From Vallitalea sp. (GTDB lineage Bacteria > Bacillota > Clostridia > Lachnospirales > Vallitaleaceae): 64,000 nt of DNA. Location of the stretch: assembly GCA_025210515.1 (NCBI GenBank), contig JAOARM010000012.1, positions 47,684 to 111,683 of the forward strand. The letters are read 5' to 3'. The notes under the pieces were generated by a model that worked only from the letters and a program-made list of their open reading frames with translations, was not told where the DNA came from and did no database searches. Shown here piece after piece: positions 8,032 through 16,875 of this stretch (its first letter is position 1; each line of letters begins with the position of its first letter). The translations under genes were made by a program, and so were the position numbers.

Positions 8032-8892
8032 CTATAAAGGTCTATAAACACCTTTAACAACTCTATTAATTCCAGCTAAATCTTTTATAATCTCAATATC
8101 TGTATAACCATAATCTTCTAGAATATTTTTAACTTCTATACTTTGATTATGTCCTACTTCATATAAAATATAGCTTTTTTTTGTTGCAAAATCTTTCACC
8201 TGTTTTGATATCTCTCTATAAAAATACAACCCATCTTTTCCTCCGTCTAAAGCATTAATAGGTTCATGATCTTTTACTTCAATCATTAAATCATTAATAT
8301 CATCTTTTTTTATATAGGGAGGATTAGATATAAAAAGTTCATATTCAATATCTTTATCTACATTACTTAATAAGTTACTTTGGATAAAAGTTATTCTATC
8401 AGAAACTTCATTAGCTATAGCATTTTTCTTAGCGATTTCTATTGCTTTATCAGAAATATCTACAGTAGTAGCTATAACCTCTTTGCAGTTTTCGCATATA
8501 CTTATTGGTATACAGCCACTTCCTGTTCCAATTTCTAAAATATTAATTATATTATTACCTTCTATACAGTTAATAGCTTCAAGAACAAGAACCTCTGTAT
8601 CTTGTCTTGGTATTAATACATTTTTATTAACTATAAAATCAAGCCCCATAAACTCTTGATGTCCAATAATATATTGAAGTGGTTTTTTATCAGCTCTTAG
8701 TCTGATTAGCTCCATGTATTTGTCTATCTGCTCTTTTGTTAATTCTTCATTACCATTTATTATTATATATACTTTATTAACATCTAAAACATATTCTAAT
8801 AGTAAATTAGCATCTATCTTAGCATCAGATACTTGATTTTCTTCTAGATATTTTATTCCGTTACTCAGCACATACCTTATGGTCTTCTTCAT
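8032..8892 (-). CDS. prmC: Release-factor glutamine methyltransferase
   Basis: 286 residues, normal for PrmC. An N-terminal helical domain of about 80 residues precedes a Rossmann methyltransferase domain, with the SAM motif ILEIGTGSGCIPISI near residue 115 and the catalytic NPPY (SNPPYIKKDDI) near 188. It methylates the glutamine of the GGQ motif in release factors; its substrate gene prfA is next. Its 5' end overlaps the upstream DUF1385 gene by 32 bp, suggesting translational coupling. The ATG at 8892 has only a modest ribosome site. A GTG a few codons downstream is an alternative, so the start is slightly uncertain. Confidence 0.92.
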   Translation of the reverse strand: MKKTIRYVLSNGIKYLEENQVSDAKIDANLLLEYVLDVNKVYIIINGNEELTKEQIDKYMELIRLRADKKPLQYIIGHQEFMGLDFIVNKNVLIPRQDTEVLVLEAINCIEGNNIINILEIGTGSGCIPISICENCKEVIATTVDISDKAIEIAKKNAIANEVSDRITFIQSNLLSNVDKDIEYELFISNPPYIKKDDINDLMIEVKDHEPINALDGGKDGLYFYREISKQVKDFATKKSYILYEVGHNQSIEVKNILEDYGYTDIEIIKDLAGINRVVKGVYRPL

Positions 8893-9796
8893 CTGTATTC
8901 AAGACCCCTTTCAAAGCTGCAATAGCAACCTCTATTTGAGAATCATCTGGCTCTCTTGTTGTTAGATTCTGTAGCCATAGTCCTGGTTTACTTACTAATC
9001 TAGCAATCCATGAATCAGATCTTCCTAACCATTTAATTACTTCATAAGATAATCCAGCAATTAGTGGTAAACATAATAACCTAACTGCAAGTCTTAACCA
9101 AAATGTTCTAACATCAATAATCATTAATACTAATATACTCATAAGTACAACAATAAGCAAGAAATTAGTTCCACATCTTTTATGTAATCTAGAGTGTTTT
9201 TTAATATTCTCTACAGTTAATTCTTCCTCGTGCTCTAAACAATTAATTGATTTATGCTCTGCACCATGATATTGAAATACTCTTTGTATATCTTTCATTA
9301 ATGATATTATTTTAAGATACACTAGAAAAATAATAACTCTTACAACACCGTCAACTAAATTAATTAAGCTAGGATAAGGAAGTAAGTTTTTTAGTAATTG
9401 AGAAATTCCTAAAGGTAATACTACAAATAAACCAATAGCTAATACCATGGCTAATACAACGGAAAATCCGATTAGAACACTATCTAACTTATCGCCAAAA
9501 ACCTTCTCAAGAAATTTATCGAATTTACTTGGCTGACTATTTTCTTCTTCTACTTCAAAGAATTCAGCTGAGTAAGTAAGTATTTTTGTACCTATTACTA
9601 AAGATTCAACAAAAGCTAACATTCCACGAAAAATTGGAAGTTTGAAAAGCTTTAGTTTTTCTGAAAAACTCTTATATTCTTTTTTATCAATTATTATTTC
9701 TTTATCTGGCTTTCTTACTGCTACTGCATAGGTGCTTTTATTTTTCATCATAACACCTTCTATTACAGCCTGCCCACCAACGTTAACAGGTTTCAT
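8861..9796 (-). CDS. DUF1385 family membrane protein
   Basis: 311 residues beginning VNVGGQAVIEGVMMKNKSTYAVAVRKP, which is the signature of DUF1385 proteins (YqhQ group). Predicted membrane spans are near residues 70-90, 107-130, 150-170, 208-230 and 235-255, with FQYHGAEHKSINCLE and KRCGTNFLLIVVLMS conserved between them. The biochemical role is unknown. In Bacillota the gene often sits, as here, beside rpmE, prmC and prfA, so it is part of the core translation neighbourhood. The start at 9796 follows GGAAGTGATTACTT. Confidence 0.9.
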   Translation of the reverse strand: MKPVNVGGQAVIEGVMMKNKSTYAVAVRKPDKEIIIDKKEYKSFSEKLKLFKLPIFRGMLAFVESLVIGTKILTYSAEFFEVEEENSQPSKFDKFLEKVFGDKLDSVLIGFSVVLAMVLAIGLFVVLPLGISQLLKNLLPYPSLINLVDGVVRVIIFLVYLKIISLMKDIQRVFQYHGAEHKSINCLEHEEELTVENIKKHSRLHKRCGTNFLLIVVLMSILVLMIIDVRTFWLRLAVRLLCLPLIAGLSYEVIKWLGRSDSWIARLVSKPGLWLQNLTTREPDDSQIEVAIAALKGVLNTDEEDHKVCAE

Positions 9797-9936
9797 AAGT
9801 AATCACTTCCATATTCTATATTATATTTTCAAATACTCAAATTTGACTTATTAAATTATAACATGTATTAATTTATTTATCTACTTGAGATAGAAATATA
9901 TATTGTTCTAGTAATTGAATTAGTTAATATAAGAAA

Positions 9937-9967
9937 ATAAAAAGTTGAGGAAATTCATCCTCAACTT
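9937..9967 (-). terminator. Terminator downstream of rpmE
   Basis: On the minus strand AAGTTGAGGA pairs with TCCTCAACTT and is followed by TTTTTATTTTC, nine bases past the rpmE stop. Confidence 0.9.
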
Positions 9968-9975
9968 AGTTATAA

Positions 9976-10188
9976 TTAGTTATTTTCTTGACTTATACCA
10001 TATTTACGATTGAATTTATCAATACGGCCACGAGCAGAAACTGCTTTTTGAGTACCAGTGTAAAATGGATGACATTTTGAACAAATCTCAACATGAATGT
10101 TGTCTTCAGTTGAACCAGTAACAAATTCATTACCACAGTTACATTTTACTGTAGCTTCATGATATTTTGGATGAATTCCTTCCTTCAT
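9976..10188 (-). CDS. rpmE: Ribosomal protein bL31, zinc-binding form
   Basis: The protein starts [20 protein letters not shown] and has [10 protein letters not shown] near residue 40. The CxC and CxxC cysteines are the zinc ligands of the C+ type L31, a component of the large subunit at the subunit interface. A longer frame opens six codons upstream at a TTG (10206). The AGAGGTG ribosome site lies inside that extension, and the ATG at 10188 is the family start, so I place the start there, giving 70 residues. The family normally has 65-75. A strong terminator follows directly. Possible zinc-dependent replacement by a C-minus paralogue cannot be judged from this window. Confidence 0.95.
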   Translation of the reverse strand: MKEGIHPKYHEATVKCNCGNEFVTGSTEDNIHVEICSKCHPFYTGTQKAVSARGRIDKFNRKYGISQENN

Positions 10189-10339
10189 TTGTTTCACCTC
10201 TTTCAAATATTAACATTTAATATTATATGCCGACATACGTCGAACTTATATTTCTAAACAGCTTTTATATTATACCATATATAAAACCATCATGCAACAC
10301 TTTTTACTATTAATTTGACTATAATAAAGTCAATATATT

Positions 10340-11899
10340 CTATCTATATTTTTCAAGCAAATTCTTATTAATAGTATTGAAGAAATCAATGTTATTTTTG
10401 GATTTAATAAATACTTTTAAAATACTTTCTATAACCTCATCTGAACGCATATTACTGCTTGCTTTTCTAAGTTTATAGACTGCATCCATCTCATCTTTTG
10501 TATATAGTAAATCTTCTCTTCTTGTACCAGATTTAGAGATATCAATAGCAGGGAATATTCTTTTTTCTGATAGTTTCCTATCAAGAACTAACTCCATATT
10601 TCCTGTTCCTTTGAATTCTTCAAATATTACTTCATCCATCTTACTTCCAGTTTCTACAAGTGCAGTAGCTAATATAGTTAAGCTACCACCTTCTTCAATA
10701 TTTCTCGCTGCTCCAAAGAATTTCTTAGGCATATGTAATGCCGCAGGGTCTAACCCTCCAGATAAAGTTCTTCCGCTAGGTGGAATAGTTAAATTATACG
10801 CTCTTGCTAATCTAGTTATACTATCTAATAGAATAAATAAGTCTTTCTTTTGTTCTACCATTCTTTTCGCTCTTGCTAATACCATCTCAGAAACTCTTTT
10901 ATGATGGTCTGGTAACTCATCAAAAGTAGAATAAATTACCTCAACATTATCACCTTTTATAGATCGTCTTATATCTGTAACTTCTTCTGGTCTTTCATCT
11001 ATTAATAAAACAATAAGATGTGCATTTTTATTATTAGTAGTAATTGCATTTGCAATTTTTTTAAGTAACGTTGTTTTACCAGCTTTTGGCGGTGCCACAA
11101 TCATACCTCTTTGCCCTTTTCCAATAGGTGCAACAAAATCTATAAGTCTTGTTGAATATTGAGATGGAACTGTCTCAAGCCTAAGTCTTTCATTAGGGAA
11201 AATAGGTGTTAAATCTTCAAAATTAGGTCGTTTTGCCGCATTAGTAGGTGAATCCCCATTAACAGATTGAACATACAATAAAGCTCTAAATTTTTCATTT
11301 TCTTTTGGTACTCTTATATTACCAATAATTAAATCACCAGTTTTTAGATTAAATCTTCTAATTTGTGATGGAGATACATATACATCATCTTCTCCAGGTA
11401 AATAATTCGCACATCTAATAAAACCGAACCCATCTGGTAATACTTCAAGAACTCCAGAAGCAATTTCACCACTGTTCAAATCTTGAAAATCAGAAGGAAC
11501 TGTTTTAGTTGGCTTAACTGTTTTCTTGATTTCTCTATTATATTGCTTTCTATTATCGTTATTTTCATCAACTTTTGAAGTCTCATTTTTTTTGATTTCA
11601 GTATTTTTTTGATTATTATATATCTTTTTTACTTGCTCTTTTTTTTCATTAGTCTTGATAATTTGTTTTGTTTTATCTATTGATTTTTCTTCTACTTTTT
11701 TATGTGTTTTATTTTCATGTTTTGACTGTACTTGTTGTTCTGCAGTTTTTTGATTTTGATTTTCTTGTTTTTTTGCTTCAACTTCAGTAAGTATTTTAAC
11801 CAGTTCCGCTTTTTTAAACGTAGTAATACTTCTAATTCCAATTTCTTTAGCTTTAACTCTTAATTCTGCTAAAGTAAATTTGTTGAAATCTGTACTCAT
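10340..11899 (-). CDS. rho: Transcription termination factor Rho
   Basis: 519 residues, about 100 more than E. coli Rho. Residues 5-40 form the N-terminal helical region ([21 protein letters not shown]). Residues 45-135 are a Lys/Glu/Asn/Gln-rich low-complexity insertion, typical of clostridial and actinobacterial Rho. The cold-shock RNA-binding fold follows ([15 protein letters not shown], near 150), then the RecA-like ATPase with Walker [14 protein letters not shown] near 265 and Walker [11 protein letters not shown] near 355. It is a hexameric helicase that terminates untranslated transcripts. It lies between rpmE and fba on the minus strand, the usual clostridial order. The start at 11899 follows a GGGGTGCTCAG site. 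Confidence 0.95.
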   Translation of the reverse strand: MSTDFNKFTLAELRVKAKEIGIRSITTFKKAELVKILTEVEAKKQENQNQKTAEQQVQSKHENKTHKKVEEKSIDKTKQIIKTNEKKEQVKKIYNNQKNTEIKKNETSKVDENNDNRKQYNREIKKTVKPTKTVPSDFQDLNSGEIASGVLEVLPDGFGFIRCANYLPGEDDVYVSPSQIRRFNLKTGDLIIGNIRVPKENEKFRALLYVQSVNGDSPTNAAKRPNFEDLTPIFPNERLRLETVPSQYSTRLIDFVAPIGKGQRGMIVAPPKAGKTTLLKKIANAITTNNKNAHLIVLLIDERPEEVTDIRRSIKGDNVEVIYSTFDELPDHHKRVSEMVLARAKRMVEQKKDLFILLDSITRLARAYNLTIPPSGRTLSGGLDPAALHMPKKFFGAARNIEEGGSLTILATALVETGSKMDEVIFEEFKGTGNMELVLDRKLSEKRIFPAIDISKSGTRREDLLYTKDEMDAVYKLRKASSNMRSDEVIESILKVFIKSKNNIDFFNTINKNLLEKYR

Positions 11900-12099
11900 C
11901 TGAGCACCCCTTTCATTTGTATAATTATACTCCTCTAACTGCTATGTAAATTCTTCCCATATTATATTATATACAAATACTTTTCAATTTTATATTTGGA
12001 TCAATACTGATAAGTCATACGAAACAGATTAGGATATGCTAATATAAGATAAATAATATTTATATAAGATTATTTAAAACTACCTGATATATAGATTAT

Positions 12100-12133
12100 A
12101 CCACAAAAAAGCGAATTAACACCTTTTTGTGGT
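12100..12133 (-). terminator. Hairpin downstream of fba
   Basis: ACCACAAAAA and TTTTTGTGGT face each other about 45 bp past the fba stop. A T-run lies inside the 3' arm rather than after it, so termination strength is uncertain. Confidence 0.55.
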
Positions 12134-12175
12134 AAATTTTAATAATTTTTATAAGATAATATATCAACCTTATTA

Positions 12176-13027
12176 TTATACGCGGTCGTAACTACCAAAC
12201 ATTCTTATTTTTGTTTTAACAACTTCCTTGATTGCTTCTGAAGTTGGTGCTAACATTTTTCTTGGATCATATACATCTGGTTGTTCCTTAACAATTTTGT
12301 GCATTGCTTTTTGGAATGCTACACGTAAATCTGTATCAATATTAATTTTGTTAACTCCTAGTGATACAGCTTTTTTAATATCTTCCTCAGCTACTCCAGA
12401 TGCACCATGTAATACGATTGGCATATTAAGTCTTGACTTAATTTCTTTTAATCTATCAAAATCAAGTTCTGGATCTCCTTTATATACACCATGTGCAGTT
12501 CCGATAGCAATTGCTAAATAATCAACGCCTGTTTTTTCTACAAATTCAACAGCTTCGTCAGGATCTGTCATTGTTGCATCTTTTGCATCAACTTTAACGT
12601 GATCTTCTACTCCACCAATTTTACCAAGTTCAGCTTCAACTGATACACCCATTGGATGAGCAATGCTAATAACTTGCTTTGTAATATCAATGTTTTGTTC
12701 AAATTCATATTTTGAACCATCAAACATTACAGATGTCCAACCATCTCTTAAACATTTCATAACTACATTCCAATCTGTACCATGATCAAGATGTAGCGCT
12801 ACAGGAACAGTAGCTTTTTCAGCTAGTTGTCTTACAATAATAGCTATTTCTTCACTACCTGCATAAGATATAGCACTTTGGCTTGTTTGAATAATTACTG
12901 GTGATTTTTCTTCTTCTGCAGCTTCAATAACTGCTTTTGTCATTTCTAGGTTACTTGTATTAAATGCACCTACAGCATAACCTTCTTCATGAGCCTTTTG
13001 TAATATTTCTTTTCCTGTTACTAGCAT
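12176..13027 (-). CDS. fba: Class II fructose-bisphosphate aldolase
   Basis: The frame is open from 13081, but the AGGAGG ribosome site lies within that extension and the family start MLVTGKEILQKAHEEGYAVGAFNTSNLE begins at the ATG 13027, giving 283 residues. Zinc-ligand histidines are visible in VALHLDHGTDW near residue 83 and in IAIGTAHGVYKG and PIVLHGASGV further on. The enzyme interconverts fructose 1,6-bisphosphate with dihydroxyacetone phosphate and glyceraldehyde 3-phosphate in glycolysis. The closely related tagatose-bisphosphate aldolases cannot be excluded by eye, but the isolated position next to rho favours the glycolytic role. Confidence 0.92.
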   Translation of the reverse strand: MLVTGKEILQKAHEEGYAVGAFNTSNLEMTKAVIEAAEEEKSPVIIQTSQSAISYAGSEEIAIIVRQLAEKATVPVALHLDHGTDWNVVMKCLRDGWTSVMFDGSKYEFEQNIDITKQVISIAHPMGVSVEAELGKIGGVEDHVKVDAKDATMTDPDEAVEFVEKTGVDYLAIAIGTAHGVYKGDPELDFDRLKEIKSRLNMPIVLHGASGVAEEDIKKAVSLGVNKINIDTDLRVAFQKAMHKIVKEQPDVYDPRKMLAPTSEAIKEVVKTKIRMFGSYDRV

Positions 13028-13178
13028 ATCATTTTTCCTCCTTGTATATAAACATAATATGTTATTAATTAATTTAAGCAAGTTCTATTTAGATACAATC
13101 CCAATACACTTATTAAATATATAATTTCATTATATCCAAGTAATTGTATCATAACTTACTATACTATTGCAATCATTT

Positions 13179-14507
13179 CTATGCCAAAATTAATGTTGCA
13201 ATTTTAAAAAATATTAGTAGTGTTGTAACATCCACTATTGTAGTAATTAATGGACTTGCCATTATAGCTGGATCAAGTTTCAGTTTCTTAGCTACAATTG
13301 GAAGAGTACCACCTATAATAGCTGCAAATGTAGTTGTACATATTAGTGTTAACCCAACCATAATAGCTTTGAATATATCTTTATCAGTTAAATAAATTCT
13401 AATACAGTTAAGCATCCCAAGTGTTGTACCAACCATTAATCCAACTCTAATTTCTTTCCATAATACTCTAAAAATATCTTTGAATTTAATTTCCCCAAGA
13501 GTTATACTTCTTATTACTAATGTTGCTGATTGTGCTCCAGCATTACCACCAGTTGACATAAGCATAGGAGTATATATTGCAAGTGCAAATTGCATAATAA
13601 GATTATTATTAGCATTCATTACTAACTCTGTTAAATAAGCTGAAAACATAAGTATAACAAGCCAAGTTAATCGCTTCTTAGCCAACACATATGTTGAGGC
13701 ATCTAGATATTCTACTTCTGTAGGCTCAATAGCTGCCATACGTTGAAAATCCTCTGTTGTTTCTTCTTCAATTACATCTACAACATCATCTATAGTAATA
13801 ATACCAACAAGTCTATTTTCATTATCCACTACTGGTAATGAAAGCAAATCATATTTCTTGAAAACATCTGCAATAAATTCTTGATCATCATGAGTATTAA
13901 CGTATATTACATCTGTTTCCATTATATCTGAAATAATAGCCTCAGTATCACTTAAAACCAAATCTTTTAATGATACGATACCTTCTAATCTCCTCTTGTT
14001 ACCAGTAACATAACTTGTATAGATCGTTTCTTTATCAAGACCAATTTTTCTTATGCGATCCATTGCTTGATTAACTGTCATTCCTCTTTTTAGACCTACA
14101 AATTCAATTGTCATAAGGCTTCCAGCTGAATCATCTGGATAGTTCAAAAATTGGTTAATTAACTTACGCTCTGTAATTGTAGAATATTGTAATATTCTTT
14201 TTACAATATTAGCTGGAACTTCTTCTATTAAGTCAATTTTATCATCAAAATTAAGTTCATTTATTATGTCTTCTAGTTCATTATCACTGACTAATGATGA
14301 TATTTCAGATTGCCTTTCTACATCTAAAAACGAAAATACTTCTGCTGCAATTTCTTTTGGAAGCAAACGAAAAATAAGTAATGATTCTTTAACATCTAAC
14401 TCTTCAAGTAATTCAGCTATATCAGCTTCTTGAATCTCTATAAGACTATTTTTAATATCTGAGAATTTTCTTTCATTGATTAATTGTGTCAAATTTCTTA
14501 TATCCAA
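13179..14507 (-). CDS. mgtE: Magnesium transporter MgtE
   Basis: The ORF opens at 14540, but a GGGAGG ribosome site lies inside its first codons. The likely start is the TTG at 14507 (product beginning with residues DIRNLTQLINERKF), giving 442 residues. The order is: N-domain with superhelical repeats (residues 1-130, ADIAELLEELDVKESLLIFRLL); two CBS domains (130-255, including YVNTHDDQEFIADVFKKYDLL); then five C-terminal membrane spans with STGGNAGAQSATLVIRSI. That last stretch is the MgtE pore signature. It is a Mg2+-gated Mg2+ channel in the cytoplasmic membrane. A 20-codon ORF lies 71 bp upstream and may act as a leader peptide. I saw no M-box in the leader. Confidence 0.93.
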   Translation of the reverse strand: MDIRNLTQLINERKFSDIKNSLIEIQEADIAELLEELDVKESLLIFRLLPKEIAAEVFSFLDVERQSEISSLVSDNELEDIINELNFDDKIDLIEEVPANIVKRILQYSTITERKLINQFLNYPDDSAGSLMTIEFVGLKRGMTVNQAMDRIRKIGLDKETIYTSYVTGNKRRLEGIVSLKDLVLSDTEAIISDIMETDVIYVNTHDDQEFIADVFKKYDLLSLPVVDNENRLVGIITIDDVVDVIEEETTEDFQRMAAIEPTEVEYLDASTYVLAKKRLTWLVILMFSAYLTELVMNANNNLIMQFALAIYTPMLMSTGGNAGAQSATLVIRSITLGEIKFKDIFRVLWKEIRVGLMVGTTLGMLNCIRIYLTDKDIFKAIMVGLTLICTTTFAAIIGGTLPIVAKKLKLDPAIMASPLITTIVDVTTLLIFFKIATLILA

Positions 14508-14578
14508 ATTAAGTCCTCCCTTTATGATTTCTACCATCATACATAAAAGAAGTATTGTATTTTATTTTCAACAATTCC

Positions 14579-14641
14579 TTAGTCTAGGGATGGTAGAATA
14601 CTTTTTATATGATTATTACTACTCCCAGGTCCTGAATCCAT
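14579..14641 (-). CDS. 20-residue ORF upstream of mgtE, possible leader peptide
   Basis: An AAAGGAGATGGTAGT ribosome site precedes ATG at 14641. The frame of 20 codons ends with TAA at 14579, 71 bp before the mgtE start. The product reads MDSGPGSSNNHIKSILPSLD, with two prolines and no hydrophobic signal. Proline-containing leader peptides are known to couple translation to Mg2+ transporter expression in enterobacteria (mgtL), and the position here suggests a similar cis-acting role. It could also be a free small protein. It is too short for composition-based evidence. Confidence 0.45.
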   Translation of the reverse strand: MDSGPGSSNNHIKSILPSLD

Positions 14642-14853
14642 ACTACCATCTCCTTTATTATATATTCTTCTTTAAATCTATATATACTAAAAATATATTT
14701 TAGATATTAGTTTCTTCCAATTGATACTTTACTACACTCTATTAATATTGTCCATATTTTATTTTAGTAATTATTATTGAATCTATTATTATTTTTATCA
14801 AATTATCTCTTATCTGCTTTTACTACATAGTAATAGGCTACATATAATTATTC

Positions 14854-14881
14854 TTGTAGTTCACTCATTTTATGGTATAAT
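14854..14881 (+). promoter_or_regulatory. Putative promoter of the ExbB/ExbD-like operon
   Basis: TTGTAG, a 16-bp spacer and TATAAT lie 45 bp upstream of the first start codon. The -10 box is perfect; the -35 box matches four of six positions. Confidence 0.55.
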
Positions 14882-14925
14882 TTGTATATGTCAAGATTAT
14901 ATACTACATATTTTAGGGGGTACCT

Positions 14926-15462
14926 ATGCAGTTTTTCACAATAATTTTAAAAAATCTTATTGGATATGATGGTCTAATTATATTGCTAGCTGTAGTTAAC
15001 TTTTTCTTTTTTTTGCCCAAACTAAAAGAAGCTAATGTAAAATTAGAACAATCATTACAACCAACAATTTATATCCCTATTGAACAAATAATAAAATCTA
15101 TAGGACAATCAAATAATTCTGAATTAGATTTGCATTTATTACGCAAGCTAAAAGAAAGAGAAACAAAATGTTATCATATCTTTGTTTCAATCACTAATAT
15201 ATTCCCTCTTATGGGTATTTTAGGTACTATTATATCTTTGCTTAGGCTTGCATCATTTTCAAATGATATGATTATGTTTAATTTTACTACAGCACTTACG
15301 TCAACTTTCTGGGGATTAGTTTGTGCAATCATATTCAAAGCAATAGATGGGATATTATCACCCAAAATAGCTTTTAATGAAGATAATTTTAATCTATTAA
15401 TAAGTAGAATTGACAACTATACGCGTACAGGTGATTGTAATGAAGCAAAAAATATTTCTTGA
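14926..15462 (+). CDS. MotA/TolQ/ExbB-family proton-channel protein
   Basis: 178 residues with three predicted membrane spans at about 13-32, 84-107 and 115-140. The segment FPLMGILGTIISLLRLASF followed by FTTALTSTFWGLVCAIIFKAID is the conserved core of the ExbB/TolQ/MotA family, which forms the pentameric stator of proton-driven motors. It is short, with little cytoplasmic sequence beyond the core. The start at 14926 follows TTTTAGGGGGTACCT. The stop overlaps the start of the ExbD-like gene by 23 bp, so the two are translationally coupled. Such pairs energise TonB or Tol systems in diderms; the cell-envelope partner in this apparent monoderm is unknown. Confidence 0.8.
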   Translation: MQFFTIILKNLIGYDGLIILLAVVNFFFFLPKLKEANVKLEQSLQPTIYIPIEQIIKSIGQSNNSELDLHLLRKLKERETKCYHIFVSITNIFPLMGILGTIISLLRLASFSNDMIMFNFTTALTSTFWGLVCAIIFKAIDGILSPKIAFNEDNFNLLISRIDNYTRTGDCNEAKNIS

Positions 15463-16180
15463 TTTAACACCATTGCTAGATGTGGTCTTAATATTATTAT
15501 TCGCATTTATGTTAAATGTAAACGTAGCTAATTCAGAAAAGGATAATAAAATCCAAGAGAAAAATCAAATAAACGCCACATTAAAAGAGACAATTAATGA
15601 TAAAAACGAGCATATTAAACAATTACAAAGTAATATTCAAAATCTGAATCAAATGATTAATAAACTACAAAATAATATGGATGAACTTTCATTTGATACA
15701 GCTAATGAAAAAGAAACAATTAAAAACATCTCAAATAATCTTGCAAAATGGTTCAAAGATAATCAATATAAACTTGATAATATTACTAATGAAGATAGTA
15801 TTAATTCATTAATAGATGAAGACTCTCTTCTAAAGCAATTATCGAAATATGAAACTATATCAAAAAAATATTTTTTTATTGATATTAAGTTAAAATCAAG
15901 TAGCAACAAGCTATTTATAAATGGCGAAGATACTAAAACGTTTATTTCTCTTGAAGAAATATTGACAGATGATGCCAAAAATAATAAAAAAGAACAAGTA
16001 AAAGATATAATTGAAAAAGTTATTGATAATAGAGAAGGTGGTTATACTTTTATACTAATAACACTTAGTGAAGAGGATAATGTTTATAGATATGCTTATA
16101 CTTTAGTTTGGGAAGCTATAAAAGATATAGAACAAAAACATGGAACAGATAAAATATTCAAAGCTAAATATGTTTTATAA
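15440..16180 (+). CDS. ExbD/TolR-like protein with a long coiled coil
   Basis: I take the ATG at 15440, with AGGTGA just upstream, over the longer frame at 15410. This gives 246 residues. The N-terminus KQKIFLDLTPLLDVVLILLFAFML carries the single membrane span with the proton-accepting aspartate of ExbD/TolR/MotB proteins (DLTPLLDV). A heptad-like, Asn/Gln/Lys/Glu-rich coiled coil covers about residues 35-105. The C-terminal 140 residues are extracytoplasmic and not recognised. A coiled coil of this length is unusual for ExbD and more like a MotB or ZorB stator subunit. It is partnered with the overlapping ExbB-like gene. Confidence 0.75.
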   Translation: MKQKIFLDLTPLLDVVLILLFAFMLNVNVANSEKDNKIQEKNQINATLKETINDKNEHIKQLQSNIQNLNQMINKLQNNMDELSFDTANEKETIKNISNNLAKWFKDNQYKLDNITNEDSINSLIDEDSLLKQLSKYETISKKYFFIDIKLKSSSNKLFINGEDTKTFISLEEILTDDAKNNKKEQVKDIIEKVIDNREGGYTFILITLSEEDNVYRYAYTLVWEAIKDIEQKHGTDKIFKAKYVL

Positions 16181-16234
16181 AATTATAAATTAATTTTAAT
16201 CATATGAAATATGACATAAGAAAGGATGACCTTT

Positions 16235-16639
16235 ATGGTAAGGAACCGTAGAAGAAGAAATAATAAAGCAAAAAGGTTTTTTGTAACAGTAATTGTTTTA
16301 GGTTTACTTGTTTTTTTGGGAGCAGATAATTTTGGTTTTGATTGGTTTAATTTTAAGATAAATCTTAATAATAACGCTACCAAGACTGAGTCTCCTATTT
16401 CAAAAGAAACATCATCATCAAGCAACATATATATAAACATTGTTATCAAAGAAGATAAAATTACACTTAACGATGAATTAGTTGAGTTTTCTAATCTCAG
16501 TGATGAATTAAGTGCTTATAAATCAAAAGAAACAATTGTTAATTTAATGGATAATAGTGCTTTTAACGTAACTTTTACTGAAGTAGAAGATTTACTTTCA
16601 AATAAAGGTTATAGAGTTATTATTTCTGATATTAAGTAG
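16235..16639 (+). CDS. Membrane-anchored protein with ExbD-like periplasmic fold
   Basis: The start is the ATG at 16235, eight bases after AAAGGA; a frame three codons longer is less likely. The product of 134 residues has a basic N-terminus (VRNRRRRNNKAKR), one membrane span (about 15-32) and an outside domain. The pattern IYINIVIKEDKITLNDELVEF...TEVEDLLSNKGYRVIIS resembles the beta-alpha-beta domain of ExbD (strand, short N-D turn, helices, final strand). The channel aspartate of true ExbD is absent from its membrane span. It is the third gene of the set, 54 bp after the ExbD-like gene. I infer a load-bearing or regulatory partner of the motor; this is a structural guess. Confidence 0.55.
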   Translation: MVRNRRRRNNKAKRFFVTVIVLGLLVFLGADNFGFDWFNFKINLNNNATKTESPISKETSSSSNIYINIVIKEDKITLNDELVEFSNLSDELSAYKSKETIVNLMDNSAFNVTFTEVEDLLSNKGYRVIISDIK

Positions 16640-16662
16640 CTGATAATACTATAAAATATCTT

Positions 16663-16720
16663 ATATAGGAAAGTTCAAGGTTTAAAAGTATCATCTATCA
16701 AACTTTGAACTTTCCTATAT
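16663..16720 (+). terminator. Strong hairpin after the ExbB/ExbD-like operon
   Basis: ATATAGGAAAGTTCAAGGTTT pairs over 21 bp with its complement (one wobble). It begins 24 bp past the stop of the third gene. No U-tract follows, so it may work as a 3' stabiliser. Confidence 0.6.
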
Positions 16721-16875
16721 TGCTATATTATACTTAAAAATTTATAACTTGTAGTAAATAAATAATAATTTATATTAGTATTAATGTGAAAATTGGTGTA
16801 CAATATCTTTATAGAAAAAAATGCGATAATATTCTATTTTAATTTAACTATTTTAAGAATTAAGGAGTGATATTA

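Noticed and set aside
10315..10333. Terminator after rho
   Set aside because: A 6-bp TTGACT/AGTCAA stem without a U-tract is too weak to claim.
14508..14700. M-box magnesium riboswitch upstream of mgtE
   Set aside because: The leader is short and AU-rich and none of the conserved M-box helices or purine loops can be found.
14926..16639. Zorya-type defence system (ZorA/ZorB)
   Set aside because: The ExbB/ExbD-like pair fits superficially, but ZorA's long tail and the ZorC, ZorD or ZorE genes are absent.
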